A stretch of 64,000 nt of DNA from CAVRQM01 sp963756975 (GTDB lineage: Bacteria; Pseudomonadota; Alphaproteobacteria; Acetobacterales; Acetobacteraceae), in the NCBI GenBank assembly GCA_963756975.1, contig CAVWPS010000002.1, forward strand, positions 806,001-870,000, given 5' to 3'. Shown piece by piece: positions 35,702 to 45,070 of the stretch; position 1 is the first letter of the stretch; each line of letters starts with the position of its first letter. A program made the translations under genes and the position numbers. The notes below the pieces were generated by a model. It was not told the origin of the DNA. It saw nothing but the letters and a program-made list of their open reading frames with translations, and did no database searches.

Positions 35702-36982
35702 ATGGACGCCATGACCGAGACCGCGTTCGTCGCGGATGAGTGGATCGGGACCGCGGTCGACGATGCGCGGCACGCGAGCCGGCTCCTCGCGACGATCCCG
35801 GCCGCAACCCGCGACGCCGCCCTGCGTGCCGTTGCCGCCGCCCTTCATGCCGCGTCGGCCGAGATCGTCGCCGCCAACACGCGAGACCTCGCCGCGTTCG
35901 ATGCGGCCGGCGGCACCGCGTCGTTTCGCGACCGGCTCCGTCTCGACGCCGCAAGGGTCGCCGCAATGGCCGACGCGGTGGCCGAGGTCGCCGAACTCCC
36001 CGATCCGCTCGCCCGCACGCTGGCCGAGTGGACCCGTCCGAACGGCCTAAAATTCCGGCGGATCGCCTGCCCGATCGGCGTCATCGGCATCGTCTACGAA
36101 AGCCGCCCGAATGTCGGTGCCGATGCCGCCGCGCTGTGCATCAAGTCCGGCAACGCGGTGATCCTGCGCGGCGGTTCGGACAGTCTGAACTCCGCGCGCG
36201 CGATCCATGCCGCCATCGCCGAGGGACTCGCCCGAGCCGGGTTGCCGGCGGCCACCGTCCAGATCGCGCCCACCGCCGACCGGGCGCATGTCGCCGCCAT
36301 GCTCGCGGCCAGCGGCGGCATCGACCTGCTGATCCCGCGCGGCGGACGCGGCCTCGTGGAGCGCGTGCAGGCGGAGGCGCGGATGCCGGTGCTGGCCCAC
36401 GCCGAGGGCCTTTGCCACACCTACATCCATGCGGCGGCCGACCCCGCGATGGCGCGCGGCATCGTCGCGAACGCCAAGATGCGGCGCACCGGCGTTTGCG
36501 GTGCCACCGAAACGCTGCTCATCGACGCCGCCATCGCGACCGATCTGTTGCCGAAAATAGCGGCCGACCTCGAAGCACTCGGCTGCGACTTTCGCGCCGA
36601 CCCACGTGCGAAGGCGATCGTGCCGGCCATGGCCGCCGCCGACGCGGACAGTTTCGACACCGAATGGCTCGGCCCCACCCTGTCGGTCGCCGTGGTCGAC
36701 GGCGTCGACGCGGCGCTCGCCCACATCGCGCGGCACGGCAGCGAGCACACCGAGGCGATCGTCACCGAGGACGCGGACACGGCCGAGCGTTTCCTGGCCG
36801 GCGTCGGGTCGGCGGTCGCGTTGTGGAACGCGTCCACGCAGTTCTGCGACGGCGGCGAGTTCGGGTTCGGGGCCGAAATCGGCATCGCCACCGGCCGGGT
36901 CCACGCGCGCGGGCCGGTCGGGCCGGAGCAGCTGACCACGTTCCGCTACGTCGTGACCGGCAACGGCCAGATCCGCGCGTAA
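35702..36982 (+). CDS. proA: Gamma-glutamyl phosphate reductase
   Basis: NADPH-dependent second step of proline synthesis, 426 residues, aldehyde-dehydrogenase fold. Motifs: ACPIGVIGIVYESRPNVGAD (about 121), KSGNAVILRGGSDSLNSARA, LIPRGGRGLVERV, catalytic Cys266 in RRTGVCGATETLL, C-terminal RGPVGPEQLTTFRYVVTGNG. ATG 35702 gives normal length; the open frame extends upstream across the inverted repeat, which is not coding. Confidence 0.96.
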   Translation: MDAMTETAFVADEWIGTAVDDARHASRLLATIPAATRDAALRAVAAALHAASAEIVAANTRDLAAFDAAGGTASFRDRLRLDAARVAAMADAVAEVAELPDPLARTLAEWTRPNGLKFRRIACPIGVIGIVYESRPNVGADAAALCIKSGNAVILRGGSDSLNSARAIHAAIAEGLARAGLPAATVQIAPTADRAHVAAMLAASGGIDLLIPRGGRGLVERVQAEARMPVLAHAEGLCHTYIHAAADPAMARGIVANAKMRRTGVCGATETLLIDAAIATDLLPKIAADLEALGCDFRADPRAKAIVPAMAAADADSFDTEWLGPTLSVAVVDGVDAALAHIARHGSEHTEAIVTEDADTAERFLAGVGSAVALWNASTQFCDGGEFGFGAEIGIATGRVHARGPVGPEQLTTFRYVVTGNGQIRA

Positions 36983-37034
36983 AGCCAAAAACCTGAAATC
37001 TCGGCTCCGCCCGCAGAAGACGCCGCCCGACACG

Positions 37035-37643
37035 GTGCCGACCTGGGGCGACCGGCGCCGGATCAAGATCGGCCTGCTCGGCGGCTCGTTCAATCCGGCC
37101 CATGCGGGGCATCGCCACATCGCGACTCTGGCGCGGCGCAGGTTCGGCCTCGATCAGATCTGGCTGCTCGTCTCGCCCGGCAACCCGCTGAAGCCGGTCG
37201 CCGGCATGGCGAGCCTGACCGACCGCCTCGCCTCCGCCCGCAAGATCGCGGGGACCGATCCGCACCTGATCGCCACCGCGATCGAGGCCCGGCTCGGCAC
37301 CCGCTACACCGTCCATACGTTACGGTTGCTGCGCAAACGATTCCCGAACGCCAAGTTCGTCTGGCTGATGGGGGCCGACAATCTGGCGCAACTGCCACGC
37401 TGGCACGGTTGGCACGAGATCGTACGCACGATGCCCTTTGCCGTGCTGCCCCGTCCCGCCTACAACTTGCGCGCCCGTGCGGGCCTGGCCGCCCACCGGC
37501 TGCGGCGCTCCCGGGTGGCGGACCGCGACGCCGGCCGCCTCGCCGACCGACGAGCCCCCGCCTGGTCGTTTCCCGCGCTGCCCCAGCATCCGGGATCGGC
37601 CACCGCCATCCGCCGCGCCCAGCCTTCATCCGTCACGGAGTAA
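37035..37643 (+). CDS. nadD: Nicotinate-nucleotide adenylyltransferase
   Basis: Converts nicotinate mononucleotide to deamido-NAD, 202 residues. Nucleotidyltransferase signature GLLGGSFNPAHAGHRHIA (HxGH near residue 23), WLLVSPGNPLKP, and FVWLMGADNLAQLPRWHGW; the C-terminal SATAIRR stands in for the ISSTxxR motif. GTG 37035. Followed by rsfS in a conserved order. Confidence 0.94.
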   Translation: MPTWGDRRRIKIGLLGGSFNPAHAGHRHIATLARRRFGLDQIWLLVSPGNPLKPVAGMASLTDRLASARKIAGTDPHLIATAIEARLGTRYTVHTLRLLRKRFPNAKFVWLMGADNLAQLPRWHGWHEIVRTMPFAVLPRPAYNLRARAGLAAHRLRRSRVADRDAGRLADRRAPAWSFPALPQHPGSATAIRRAQPSSVTE

Positions 37644-37740
37644 CCCTGCCATCGCCCGCAAGCCGCCGACACCGCCCGCAACCCCGACCGGGGAGGAGAC
37701 GCCGAGGCCGCCGCGCAAACGCGCCGTCGCCAAAGGCGCG

Positions 37741-38223
37741 GTGGTCGTCACGACCACGCCGCCAAAGCCCGGCACGCCGCGCAAAAAGGCCGCCGCCGCC
37801 GGTCCGCGCGCGAAGGCCGAGGAGCCGGCGCGTCCGCCGCGCGAGCGGGCCGAGGCCGACCGGCTCGACCAGCTGCAGGGCGTCATCGTCGAGAGCCTGG
37901 AGTCCGACAAGGCGGAGGGCGTGCTGGCGCTCGACCTCGCCGGCCGCGCCTCGTTCGCCGACCGGATGGTGATCGCGACCGGCCTCGCCGACCGCCAGAT
38001 CGCCGCGATGGCGACGCATCTCGAGGAGCGGCTGCACGAGGCCGGCCTGAAGCGCATCCAGATCGAGGGCGCGAACGGCTCCGACTGGGTGCTGATCGAC
38101 GCGGGCGACATCATCATCCACCTGTTCAAGCCGGACGCGCGCGCGCTCTACGGGCTGGAGCGGATGTGGGGCCCCGACCTCGACCCCGAGCCGCAGGACG
38201 CTCCCCGCCCGGCTGACGCGCTC
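37741..38223 (+). CDS. rsfS: Ribosome silencing factor RsfS, reads without a stop into rlmH
   Basis: RsfS/Iojap binds L14 and blocks subunit joining. The conserved domain runs from RLDQLQGVIVESLESDKAEG to DIIIHLFKPDARALYGLERM. Upstream lies a Lys/Ala/Pro-rich tail; no ATG exists after the nadD stop, so GTG 37741 is the first usual start (an ATC at 37651 would give a longer tail). No stop separates it from rlmH: the frame continues through DAPRPADAL into the rlmH Met at 38224. A TGA exists in another frame at 38213-38215, ten bases before that Met, so a missing base could have hidden a normal stop; otherwise this is a true fusion. Confidence 0.82.
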
Positions 38224-38679
38224 ATGCGGATCGTCGCCGTGGGGCGGATCGGCACCGGGCCGGAAGCGGCGCTGTTCGCCCGCTACGCCGCCCGGCTCCG
38301 TCCCGCGCCGGTGGTGACCGAGATCGCGGACGCGCGCGGCACGCCGGGCGAGATCAAGCGGCGGGAGGCCGAGGCGATCCTGGCCGCCGTCCCGCGCGAC
38401 GCTTGGCTGGTGGCGCTCGACCTCGGCGGCACCGCGCCGGACAGCGAGCGGCTCGCGAAATTGCTGACCGGGTGGCGCGATGCCGGCCGCGACCCGTGCT
38501 TCGTGCTCGGCGGCGCCGAGGGTCTGGACGCCACCATCATCGCCCGTGCGGCGGCAACCCTGTCGCTCGGCCCGATGACCTGGCCGCATCTGCTGGCGCG
38601 CGCGATGCTCGCCGAACAGCTGTACCGGGCGCAGGCGATCGCCGCCGGCCACCCTTACCATCGCGCCGGCCGGCCCTAG
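38224..38679 (+). CDS. rlmH: 23S rRNA pseudouridine-1915 N3-methyltransferase RlmH
   Basis: SPOUT methyltransferase of 151 residues from Met 38224 (MRIVAVGRIGTGPEAALFAR) to HPYHRAGRP, matching the family's usual 150-160. SAM-knot motifs: VALDLGGTAPDSERLAKLL, FVLGGAEGLD, LSLGPMTWPHLLARAMLAEQ LYRA. In the same open frame as rsfS with no intervening stop. The family normally exists as a separate protein, and nothing in the RlmH part is damaged. Confidence 0.93.
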   Translation: MRIVAVGRIGTGPEAALFARYAARLRPAPVVTEIADARGTPGEIKRREAEAILAAVPRDAWLVALDLGGTAPDSERLAKLLTGWRDAGRDPCFVLGGAEGLDATIIARAAATLSLGPMTWPHLLARAMLAEQLYRAQAIAAGHPYHRAGRP

Positions 38680-38709
38680 AATGCACCGCCGCCGAAACAG
38701 GAGCCGTCC

Positions 38710-40219
38710 ATGCCGAAAACGCCCGTGATGCTGGTCATCCTCGACGGCTGGGGCATCCGCGAGGATTCTAGCGACAACGCGATAAAACTCGCGAAAACAC
38801 CGAACTTCGACCGGCTTATGGCTGGCAACCCGCACGCGACGCTTCGCACCAGCGGCCGCGATGTCGGCCTGCCGGACGGGCAGATGGGCAACTCGGAGGT
38901 CGGGCACACCAACATCGGCGCGGGCCGGGTGGTGATGCAGGATTTGCCCCGCATCGCGACCGCGATCGAGGATGGCAGCCTCGCCGAGACGCCCGCCCTG
39001 ACGAAGCTGATGGACGCGCTGCGCGAGACCGGCGGTACCTGCCACCTGATGGGCCTGCTGTCGGCCGGGGGCGTGCACGGCCACACCGACCACGCGGTCG
39101 CGCTCGCGACCATTCTCCGACGACGCGGGCATCCCGGTCGCGATCCACGTCTGGACCGACGGCCGCGACACGCCCCCGCGCTCGGCCGGCGACGTGCTGC
39201 ACGGGGCCGCCTGGCCGGACGGGGCACGGGTCGCCACGGTCTGCGGCCGCTACTATGCGATGGACCGCGACAACCGCTGGGACCGCGTCTCCCGCGCCTA
39301 CGCCGCGATGGTCGATGCGCAAGGCGGGACGTTCGCCGACGCGGCCTCCGCGATCGACGACGCATATCAGCGCGACGTAACCGACGAGTTCGTCGCCCCG
39401 GCCGCGATCGGCGACTACGCCGGCATGAAGGACGGCGACGCGCTGCTCTGCTGGAATTTCAGGGCCGACCGTGTCCGCGAAATCCTCGCCGCCTTGCTCG
39501 ACCCCGCGTTCGACGGCTTTGCGCGCCCGCGCACCGTGGCCTGGAGCGCGGCGGCCGGCATGACCCAGTATTCCGACGACCTCGCCGGCCGCATGGGCGC
39601 GTTGTTCGCGCCGCAGCGGATGGACGGGTTGCTCGGCGAGGTGGCCGCCGCCGCCGGCAAGACGCAACTCCGGCTGGCCGAGACCGAGAAATACCCGCAC
39701 GTCACCTACTTCCTGAACGGCGGGCGGGAGGCGGCCTATCCGGGCGAGGACCGCACGATGGTGCCCTCGCCGAAGGTCGCGACCTACGATCTGCAACCCG
39801 AGATGTCGGCGCCCGAACTGTCCGCGAAGGCGGTCGCGGCGATCGAGGGCGGGACGTACGACCTGCTCGTGCTGAACTTCGCCAACGCCGACATGGTCGG
39901 CCACACCGGCAGCCTGCAGGCCGCGATCCGCGCGGTCGAGGCTGTGGACTCCGGTTTGGGCGCCATCGCGGACGCGATCGACAAAGCGGGCGGCGCGCTG
40001 CTGGTCACCGCCGACCACGGCAACGCCGAGCTGATGCGCGACCCGACGACCGGCGGCCCGCACACCGCCCACACCACGAACGTCGTCCCCGTCATCCTGG
40101 CCGGCAGTGCCGCCAAGGCGATCCATGACGGCCGTCTGGCCGATCTGGCGCCGACGCTGCTGGCCCTGCTCGGCGTGGCGCAGCCGGAGGCGATGACCGG
40201 CAGATCGCTGATCGGGTGA
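38710..40219 (+). CDS. gpmI: 2,3-bisphosphoglycerate-independent phosphoglycerate mutase, frame interrupted near 39117
   Basis: Mn-dependent glycolytic mutase, about 502 residues. N-terminus PKTPVMLVILDGWGIREDSS and the catalytic-Ser region DGQMGNSEVGHTNIGAGR are in one frame up to VALATIL; from IPVAIHVWTDGRDTPPRS to the end (LNFANADMVGHTGSLQAAIR, LLVTADHGNAELM, TAHTTNVVPVIL) in another. Deleting one C at 39117-39118 gives TILDDAGIPVAIHVW; length 1510 fits one insertion. All metal-site motifs are kept, and the enzyme is central to glycolysis, so an error in the sequence is the likely cause. Four-base overlap with the next gene. Confidence 0.9.
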
Positions 40220-41259
40220 ACCGGCATTTTGGCGGGCTCGTCGGCCTGCTGCTGATCGCCGCGGCCCCGCCACCTCCGACCGCCGAGGAGCGGGCGGCGG
40301 CGGAGGCGGCACGCGGGGCCAAGGCGGCGTCGGCGGCCCTGCTCGACGCGACCGGCAAGCTGCGCGCCACCGAGGACGCGCTCGCCGCCGCCGAGACCGA
40401 GCTTTCCGCACTCGACGCGCGCGCGGCGGCGCTGGACGCGCAAGTGGCGCAGCAATCGGCGGCGCTGCTGCCCTTGGTCGCGTTCGCGGCACGGATGGCG
40501 GTGCGTCCGTGGGCCGGCTGGCTCGCCCGCCCGGACTCGCCCCGGGACGCGGCGCGCGGCTTGCTGGTGATCCAGGCGATCGGGGTCGAGCTACGCGCCC
40601 GCGCCGACGCGCTGGCGCAGGCGCGGGACGAGTTGCGGGCCGTCCATGCCCAAGCCGCCGCGCGACGCGACGCGGTACTTGCCGCCAGAGCCGCGCAGCA
40701 GGCGGAGGCCATGAAACTCGACGCGAGCCTCGCGTTGGCAAAGACCGCGCAGGCCTCGGCCGCCTACGCCCTGGCCGACGCGCAGCGCCGCGCCGCCGCC
40801 GACGCGGCCCGCACCGTCAGCCTGCCGGCCGCCGTCCGCGCGGTCACGGCCGCCAAGCCGGTTCTGCCGACCGTGGCCGGCCGCTGGGTCGTGCCGGTCG
40901 CGGGCGCACGGGTCGGCGCGTTCGGGGCGGCGACCGATGCCGGCCCGGCAACCGGGCTGCGGTTCGCCCCGCCCCCGGCCGCCCGCGTCGTCGCACCCTG
41001 CGACGGGCAGACCGTGTTCGCCGCCCCGTTCCGCTCCTACGGCGGCCTCGTGATCGTCGCCTGCGCGGGCGGGCTGCACGCGGTGCTGACCGGGCTCGAC
41101 CGCATCGACGTCAAGCTCGGCCAGCCGGTCAGCGCCGGGGCACCGGCCGGGGTGATGCGCGCGTGGGACGCCGATCATCCGCCCCGCGACCGCCCGACGC
41201 TCACGCTGCAGGCGCTGCGCGACGGCACGCCGGTCGACCCCGCCGCCCTGCTGCGTTGA
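40216..41259 (+). CDS. EnvC-like murein hydrolase activator (coiled coil plus degenerate LytM domain)
   Basis: 347-residue exported protein: hydrophobic N-terminus (FGGLVGLLLIAAA), long Ala/Glu-rich coiled coil (about 22-205) and a C-terminal M23/LytM domain (about 215-347). In that domain the usual first zinc His is absent (GLRFAPPPAARVVAP) and the final HxH reads LHAVLTG, so it is probably a non-enzymatic activator of amidases, as EnvC is. GTG 40216 overlaps the gpmI stop; ctpA follows, a conserved order. Confidence 0.82.
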   Translation: MNRHFGGLVGLLLIAAAPPPPTAEERAAAEAARGAKAASAALLDATGKLRATEDALAAAETELSALDARAAALDAQVAQQSAALLPLVAFAARMAVRPWAGWLARPDSPRDAARGLLVIQAIGVELRARADALAQARDELRAVHAQAAARRDAVLAARAAQQAEAMKLDASLALAKTAQASAAYALADAQRRAAADAARTVSLPAAVRAVTAAKPVLPTVAGRWVVPVAGARVGAFGAATDAGPATGLRFAPPPAARVVAPCDGQTVFAAPFRSYGGLVIVACAGGLHAVLTGLDRIDVKLGQPVSAGAPAGVMRAWDADHPPRDRPTLTLQALRDGTPVDPAALLR

Positions 41260-41376
41260 GGCCAGCGCGTTGACGCCAAGCGAGGCGCATGGCGATAGTG
41301 ACATGCATGCATCCCTGGGCAGCGGCGACACCGGCTCCCATATCGCGCGAACACACGACTTGAAGGATCGACCGGC

Positions 41377-42771
41377 ATGACGCTCCGCGTTCCCCCTATC
41401 GGCACCAGGACCAAATGGGTCCTGCTCGCCGGCACGGCGTTCGCCGTCGGTCTGGTCCTCCGCCCGGCGACCAACTCCGTCATGGCGCACCTGATGCCGT
41501 CCGCGTTCGCCGAGGCCGGCGACGACAAATACAAGCTGATCGAGCTGTTCGGCACCGTCTTCAGCGAGGTCCGGAAGGACTACGTGGAGCCCGTCAACGA
41601 CCGCGACATGGTCGAGAACGCGATCAACGGCATGCTGACCGGGCTCGACCCGCACAGCTCGTACATGAACGAAAAAGCCTGGCGCGACATGCAGGTCACG
41701 ACGCATGGCGAGTTCGGCGGCCTCGGGATCGAGGTCACGCAGGAAGCCGGCTACATCAAGGTCATCAGCCCGATCGACGACACGCCCGCGTCGCGCGCCG
41801 GCATCAAGGCGGGCGACCTGATCCTGGCCCTCGATGGGCAGACGGTGCAGGGGCTGACGCTGAACGACGCGGTCGACCGGATGCGCGGCCCGGCGGCCAG
41901 CAAGATCACGCTGCAGATCAAGCGCGAGAACGTCGAGAAGCCGATCGACGTCACCATGACCCGCGAGGTCATCAAGATCCAGGTGGTCAAATCCCACCTC
42001 GAGGGGACCGTCGGCTACATGCGCCTGTCGTCGTTCAACGAGCATTCGGACCCCGAGATCCGGCGCGCGTACAACCAGCTCAAGGCGCAGTCCGGCAACA
42101 AGCTGACGGGCATCGTGCTCGATCTGCGCAACAACCCGGGCGGCCTGCTCGATCAGGCGATCGCCGTGTCCGACGACTTCATCGACCAGGGCGAGATCGT
42201 CAGCACCCGCGCCCGCAACCCGGCCGAGAGCAACCGCTGGGACGCCCGCGACGGCGACATCACCGGCGGCCTGCCGATGACGGTGCTGATCAACGAGGGC
42301 TCGGCGTCGGCCAGCGAGATCGTCGCGGGCGCGCTGCAGGACCATCGCCGCGCGGTCATGGTCGGCGAGCGGTCGTTCGGCAAGGGCAGCGTCCAGACGG
42401 TGATCCCGCTGTCGCCCGGCAACGGGGCGATGCGCCTGACCACGGCGCGCTACTACACGCCGTCCGGCCGCTCGATCCAGGGTCTGGGCATCAGCCCCGA
42501 CGTGCCGGTGGCCGAGACGCGCGACGCACAGGAGCATGTCGGCGTCGAGCATGAGAGCGACTACAACCACATCCTGACCAACAGCGGCGGCACGCCGCAG
42601 GCGGCCGCGCCGGCGCGCAACGACCTGCCGGCGATCGCCCGCGACATCCCGAAGCTGCCGCCCGCGGGCTTCCCGAAATTCGACCCGGCCAAGCCCGATA
42701 CGGACTTCCAGTTGCAGCAGGCGCTGGTGCTGGTGCGGGCGATGTCGGCGACGCGGCACGCGGCACGCTGA
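41377..42771 (+). CDS. ctpA: C-terminal processing peptidase (S41)
   Basis: Exported/membrane-anchored serine protease, 464 residues, with an N-terminal hydrophobic anchor (about 14-28). PDZ domain about 95-180 (GGLGIEVTQEAGYIKVISPI, AGIKAGDLILALDG), then the S41 domain: YMRLSSFNEHSDPE, GIVLDLRNNPGGLLDQAIAV, catalytic Ser311 in EGSASASEIVAGAL and Lys336 in RSFGKGSVQT, 25 residues apart as in the family. Degrades or trims periplasmic proteins from their C-termini; adjacency to the EnvC-like gene suggests cell-wall control. Confidence 0.95.
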   Translation: MTLRVPPIGTRTKWVLLAGTAFAVGLVLRPATNSVMAHLMPSAFAEAGDDKYKLIELFGTVFSEVRKDYVEPVNDRDMVENAINGMLTGLDPHSSYMNEKAWRDMQVTTHGEFGGLGIEVTQEAGYIKVISPIDDTPASRAGIKAGDLILALDGQTVQGLTLNDAVDRMRGPAASKITLQIKRENVEKPIDVTMTREVIKIQVVKSHLEGTVGYMRLSSFNEHSDPEIRRAYNQLKAQSGNKLTGIVLDLRNNPGGLLDQAIAVSDDFIDQGEIVSTRARNPAESNRWDARDGDITGGLPMTVLINEGSASASEIVAGALQDHRRAVMVGERSFGKGSVQTVIPLSPGNGAMRLTTARYYTPSGRSIQGLGISPDVPVAETRDAQEHVGVEHESDYNHILTNSGGTPQAAAPARNDLPAIARDIPKLPPAGFPKFDPAKPDTDFQLQQALVLVRAMSATRHAAR

Positions 42772-42787
42772 CCGGACTTTTAGGGTG

Positions 42788-43822
42788 ATGTCGGCGGCCG
42801 CTGAACCGCGCGCTCAGCGCCGCCTGCACTGGTCGGTCCGCGTCCTGGGCTGGTTCTGGCTGGTCCTGATCGTGGTCGCCGGGGGCGTCGCGGTGGCGTT
42901 GCAGGTGATGGGGCCGTCCGGGGCCGGGCGCGGCGGCCCGGCCGAGGCTTCGGTGACGCCGCCCACCCTGCCGCCGCCCGCGACGCCGGTGGCCGCCATC
43001 GCGAGCGGCGCGATCCCGCCGCCGGAGCCGGCGCTCGAAGAGCCCGCCCCTTCATATCCCGGCCTGATGCTGCCCCGCGTCGGGGATGACCGCCGTTCAC
43101 CCATGCAGGCCTATGCGGCGACCGCCAATCCCGCCGAAAAACGGCCGCGCATCTCGATCCTGCTGGCCGGGGTGGGCATGAACGCGACCGACAGCGACGC
43201 CGCCGCCCGCGACCTTCCGGCCGCGATCTCGTTCGCCGTCTCTCCCTATTCGTACCGCCCGGCACCCCTGCTCGACACGGTCCGCGCGCGCGGGCACGAA
43301 CTGTTCGTCTCGATCCCGATGGAACCGCTCGGCTATCCGCTGGCCGACGCCGGCGGTCAGGCGCTGATGGTGGGTGCGAGCGACACGGTCATCCGCCAGC
43401 GGCTCGACTGGGCGCTGTCGCGGTTCGGCGGCTATGTGGGCGCCACCGCCGCCCTCGGCCCGGACCTGCGCGGCGAACGGTTCGAGGCCGAGCCGGCGGC
43501 GATGGCGCCGGTGCTGACCGAGCTTGCCGGACGCGGCCTGATGTTCGTCGACACCAGGATCGGCTACGGCAAACCGGCCGCCGCCGTCGGGCGCGGGATC
43601 GACGTCGTGCTCGACGATCCGGCGGCCGTGCGCGGCGATATCGAGGCCAAACTCACCAGACTGGAGCAGATAGCCCATGACCGAGGGTCCGCCGTCGGCC
43701 TCGCCAGCGCGCCCCGCCCGACCACCGTCGCGACGCTGGCCGCCTGGGCCGCGACGCTCGACGCGCGGGGTCTGGCGCTGATGCCGGTCAGTGCCGTCGC
43801 ACCGCTGGTGCCGCCCAAGTGA
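42788..43822 (+). CDS. Divergent polysaccharide deacetylase family protein (YibQ-like)
   Basis: 344 residues: short basic N-terminus, one membrane anchor (about 19-41, VLGWFWLVLIVVAGGVAVAL), Pro-rich linker, then a deacetylase-like barrel (RISILLAGVGMNATDSDAA; AISFAVSPYSYRPAPLLDTV; FVSIPMEPLGYPLADAGG; RGLMFVDTRIGYGKP). The domain is on the periplasmic side. Usual companion of envC-ctpA; biochemical role unknown. ATG 42788 preferred over an adjoining GTG at 42785. Confidence 0.85.
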   Translation: MSAAAEPRAQRRLHWSVRVLGWFWLVLIVVAGGVAVALQVMGPSGAGRGGPAEASVTPPTLPPPATPVAAIASGAIPPPEPALEEPAPSYPGLMLPRVGDDRRSPMQAYAATANPAEKRPRISILLAGVGMNATDSDAAARDLPAAISFAVSPYSYRPAPLLDTVRARGHELFVSIPMEPLGYPLADAGGQALMVGASDTVIRQRLDWALSRFGGYVGATAALGPDLRGERFEAEPAAMAPVLTELAGRGLMFVDTRIGYGKPAAAVGRGIDVVLDDPAAVRGDIEAKLTRLEQIAHDRGSAVGLASAPRPTTVATLAAWAATLDARGLALMPVSAVAPLVPPK

Positions 43823-44328
43823 GCGCCGAATTAAGCGACCTTCCCTACCGCGAGAATGTCGGCGCCGTGCTGTTCCGTGCCGACGGGCATGTGCTCGTCT
43901 GCCGTCGCGCGGGCCTGCCGCCCGAGCGCGCCGAACAGACCGGCTGGCAGTTTCCCCAGGGCGGGATCGAGCCCGGCGAGGATGTTCGCAAGGCGGTCAT
44001 GCGGGAACTGCGCGAGGAGACCGGCATCACGCGGGCCACCATCGTCGCCGAGCATCCGGACTGGCTGACCTACGATTTTCCGCCCGAAGTGGTCATGCTC
44101 GGCGGCCCGAAAGGTCGGTTTCGCGGCCAGCGCCAGAAATGGTTCGCGCTCCGGTTCGACGGCACCGACGCCGACATCAAGCTCGGCTCCGACGACGAGG
44201 TCGAGTTCGAGGCATGGCGGTGGTCGCTGCTGTCGGTCGCCGTCCAGCACGTCGTCGCGTGGAAGCGTCCTGTCTACCACGCCGTCGCGGAAGCCTTCGC
44301 CCGCTTCGCCGAACCGAACGGAGTTTAA
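43819..44328 (+). CDS. rppH: RNA pyrophosphohydrolase
   Basis: Nudix hydrolase of 169 residues that removes pyrophosphate from mRNA 5' ends. N-terminus LPYRENVGAVLFRADGHVLV; Nudix box GGIEPGEDVRKAVMRELREE followed by TGI, complete with catalytic Glu residues; C-terminal W-rich stretch EFEAWRWSLLSVAVQHVVAW. GTG 43819 overlaps the previous stop. Confidence 0.94.
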   Translation: MSAELSDLPYRENVGAVLFRADGHVLVCRRAGLPPERAEQTGWQFPQGGIEPGEDVRKAVMRELREETGITRATIVAEHPDWLTYDFPPEVVMLGGPKGRFRGQRQKWFALRFDGTDADIKLGSDDEVEFEAWRWSLLSVAVQHVVAWKRPVYHAVAEAFARFAEPNGV

Positions 44329-44330
44329 CG

Positions 44331-44801
44331 ATGCGCCTCATTCTCGCGGCCCTGCTCGCCACGATCGCAACCGGGGCCGCCACGCCCGCGCTCGCCGAGG
44401 GCAAGCGGATCAACACGGTCGACACGACGTTCAAGTTCTTGGGCCGCAACGACCAGATCGTGGTCGATCGCTACGATGACCCGAAGGTGGACGGCGTGTC
44501 CTGCTATCTGAGCCGGGCCGAGACCGGCGGCGTCAAAGGCTCGCTCGGCCTCGCCACCGACCCGAGCCGCTTCTCGATCGTCTGCCGCGCCACGGGCAAG
44601 GTGACGCCGCGCGAGAAGCTGCCGGACAACGAGGTGGTGTTCAACGAGAGCGCGAGCCTGTTCTTCAAGCAGATCCGCGTCAGCCGGATCGTCGATGACG
44701 AGAAGCACGTCCTGCTGTATCTCGTCTGGTCGACCATCTCGGTCGGCAAGGAAGGCAGCCCCTACAACAGCATCACCGCCGTTCCGCTCGATCAGCCCTA
44801 A
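44331..44801 (+). CDS. creA: CreA family periplasmic protein
   Basis: 156-residue exported protein, signal peptide MRLILAALLATIATGAATPA with cleavage after ALA. Mature motif KRINTVDTTFKFLGRNDQIV, Cys pair (VSCYLSRAETGG and FSIVCRATGK) and LFFKQIRVSRIVDDEKHVLL match CreA. Function of CreA is unknown. Two bases after rppH. Confidence 0.92.
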   Translation: MRLILAALLATIATGAATPALAEGKRINTVDTTFKFLGRNDQIVVDRYDDPKVDGVSCYLSRAETGGVKGSLGLATDPSRFSIVCRATGKVTPREKLPDNEVVFNESASLFFKQIRVSRIVDDEKHVLLYLVWSTISVGKEGSPYNSITAVPLDQP

Positions 44802-44838
44802 AGACGATCCACGCCCGCCCCGGACACCGGCAACCGCC

Positions 44839-44875
44839 ATGGATTCCCGGTTCAAGTCCGGGGGTGACGAGCTTT
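44839..44875. repeat. Palindromic intergenic element
   Basis: CCCGG (44846-44850) and CCGGG (44858-44862) around TTCAAGT, within ATGGATTCCCGGTTCAAGTC-type sequence; TGACG/CGTCA form a second small stem at 44865-44881. Similar to dispersed CCCGGx-TTGA elements common between alphaproteobacterial genes. Bases 44802-45070 otherwise hold only this and the terminator at 44918. Confidence 0.5.
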
Positions 44876-44917
44876 GCGTCATGGGCGTCCTGAATTGCCG
44901 CACTCCAAACCCGAATC

Positions 44918-44948
44918 AAAAAAATGGCGGCACCGTGAGGCGCCGCCA
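44918..44948 (-). terminator. Intrinsic terminator of the minus-strand PNPOx-like gene
   Basis: Read on the minus strand: TGGCGGC (44948-44942), ten-base loop, GCCGCCA (44931-44925), then seven T (44924-44918). A clean seven-pair GC-rich stem with T-run, about 120 bases beyond the stop at 45071. Confidence 0.85.
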
Positions 44949-45070
44949 AGTTTAGGGAGGAAACGTCCAAGAAGGCGAAACGGCGAACCGTTTCGCCGCT
45001 TCAGAGAATGCGCTCAGCGGGCGTGCGATGCAAATGTTTTTTGCGTCACGTATTTGTCAGCTTCGCATCG

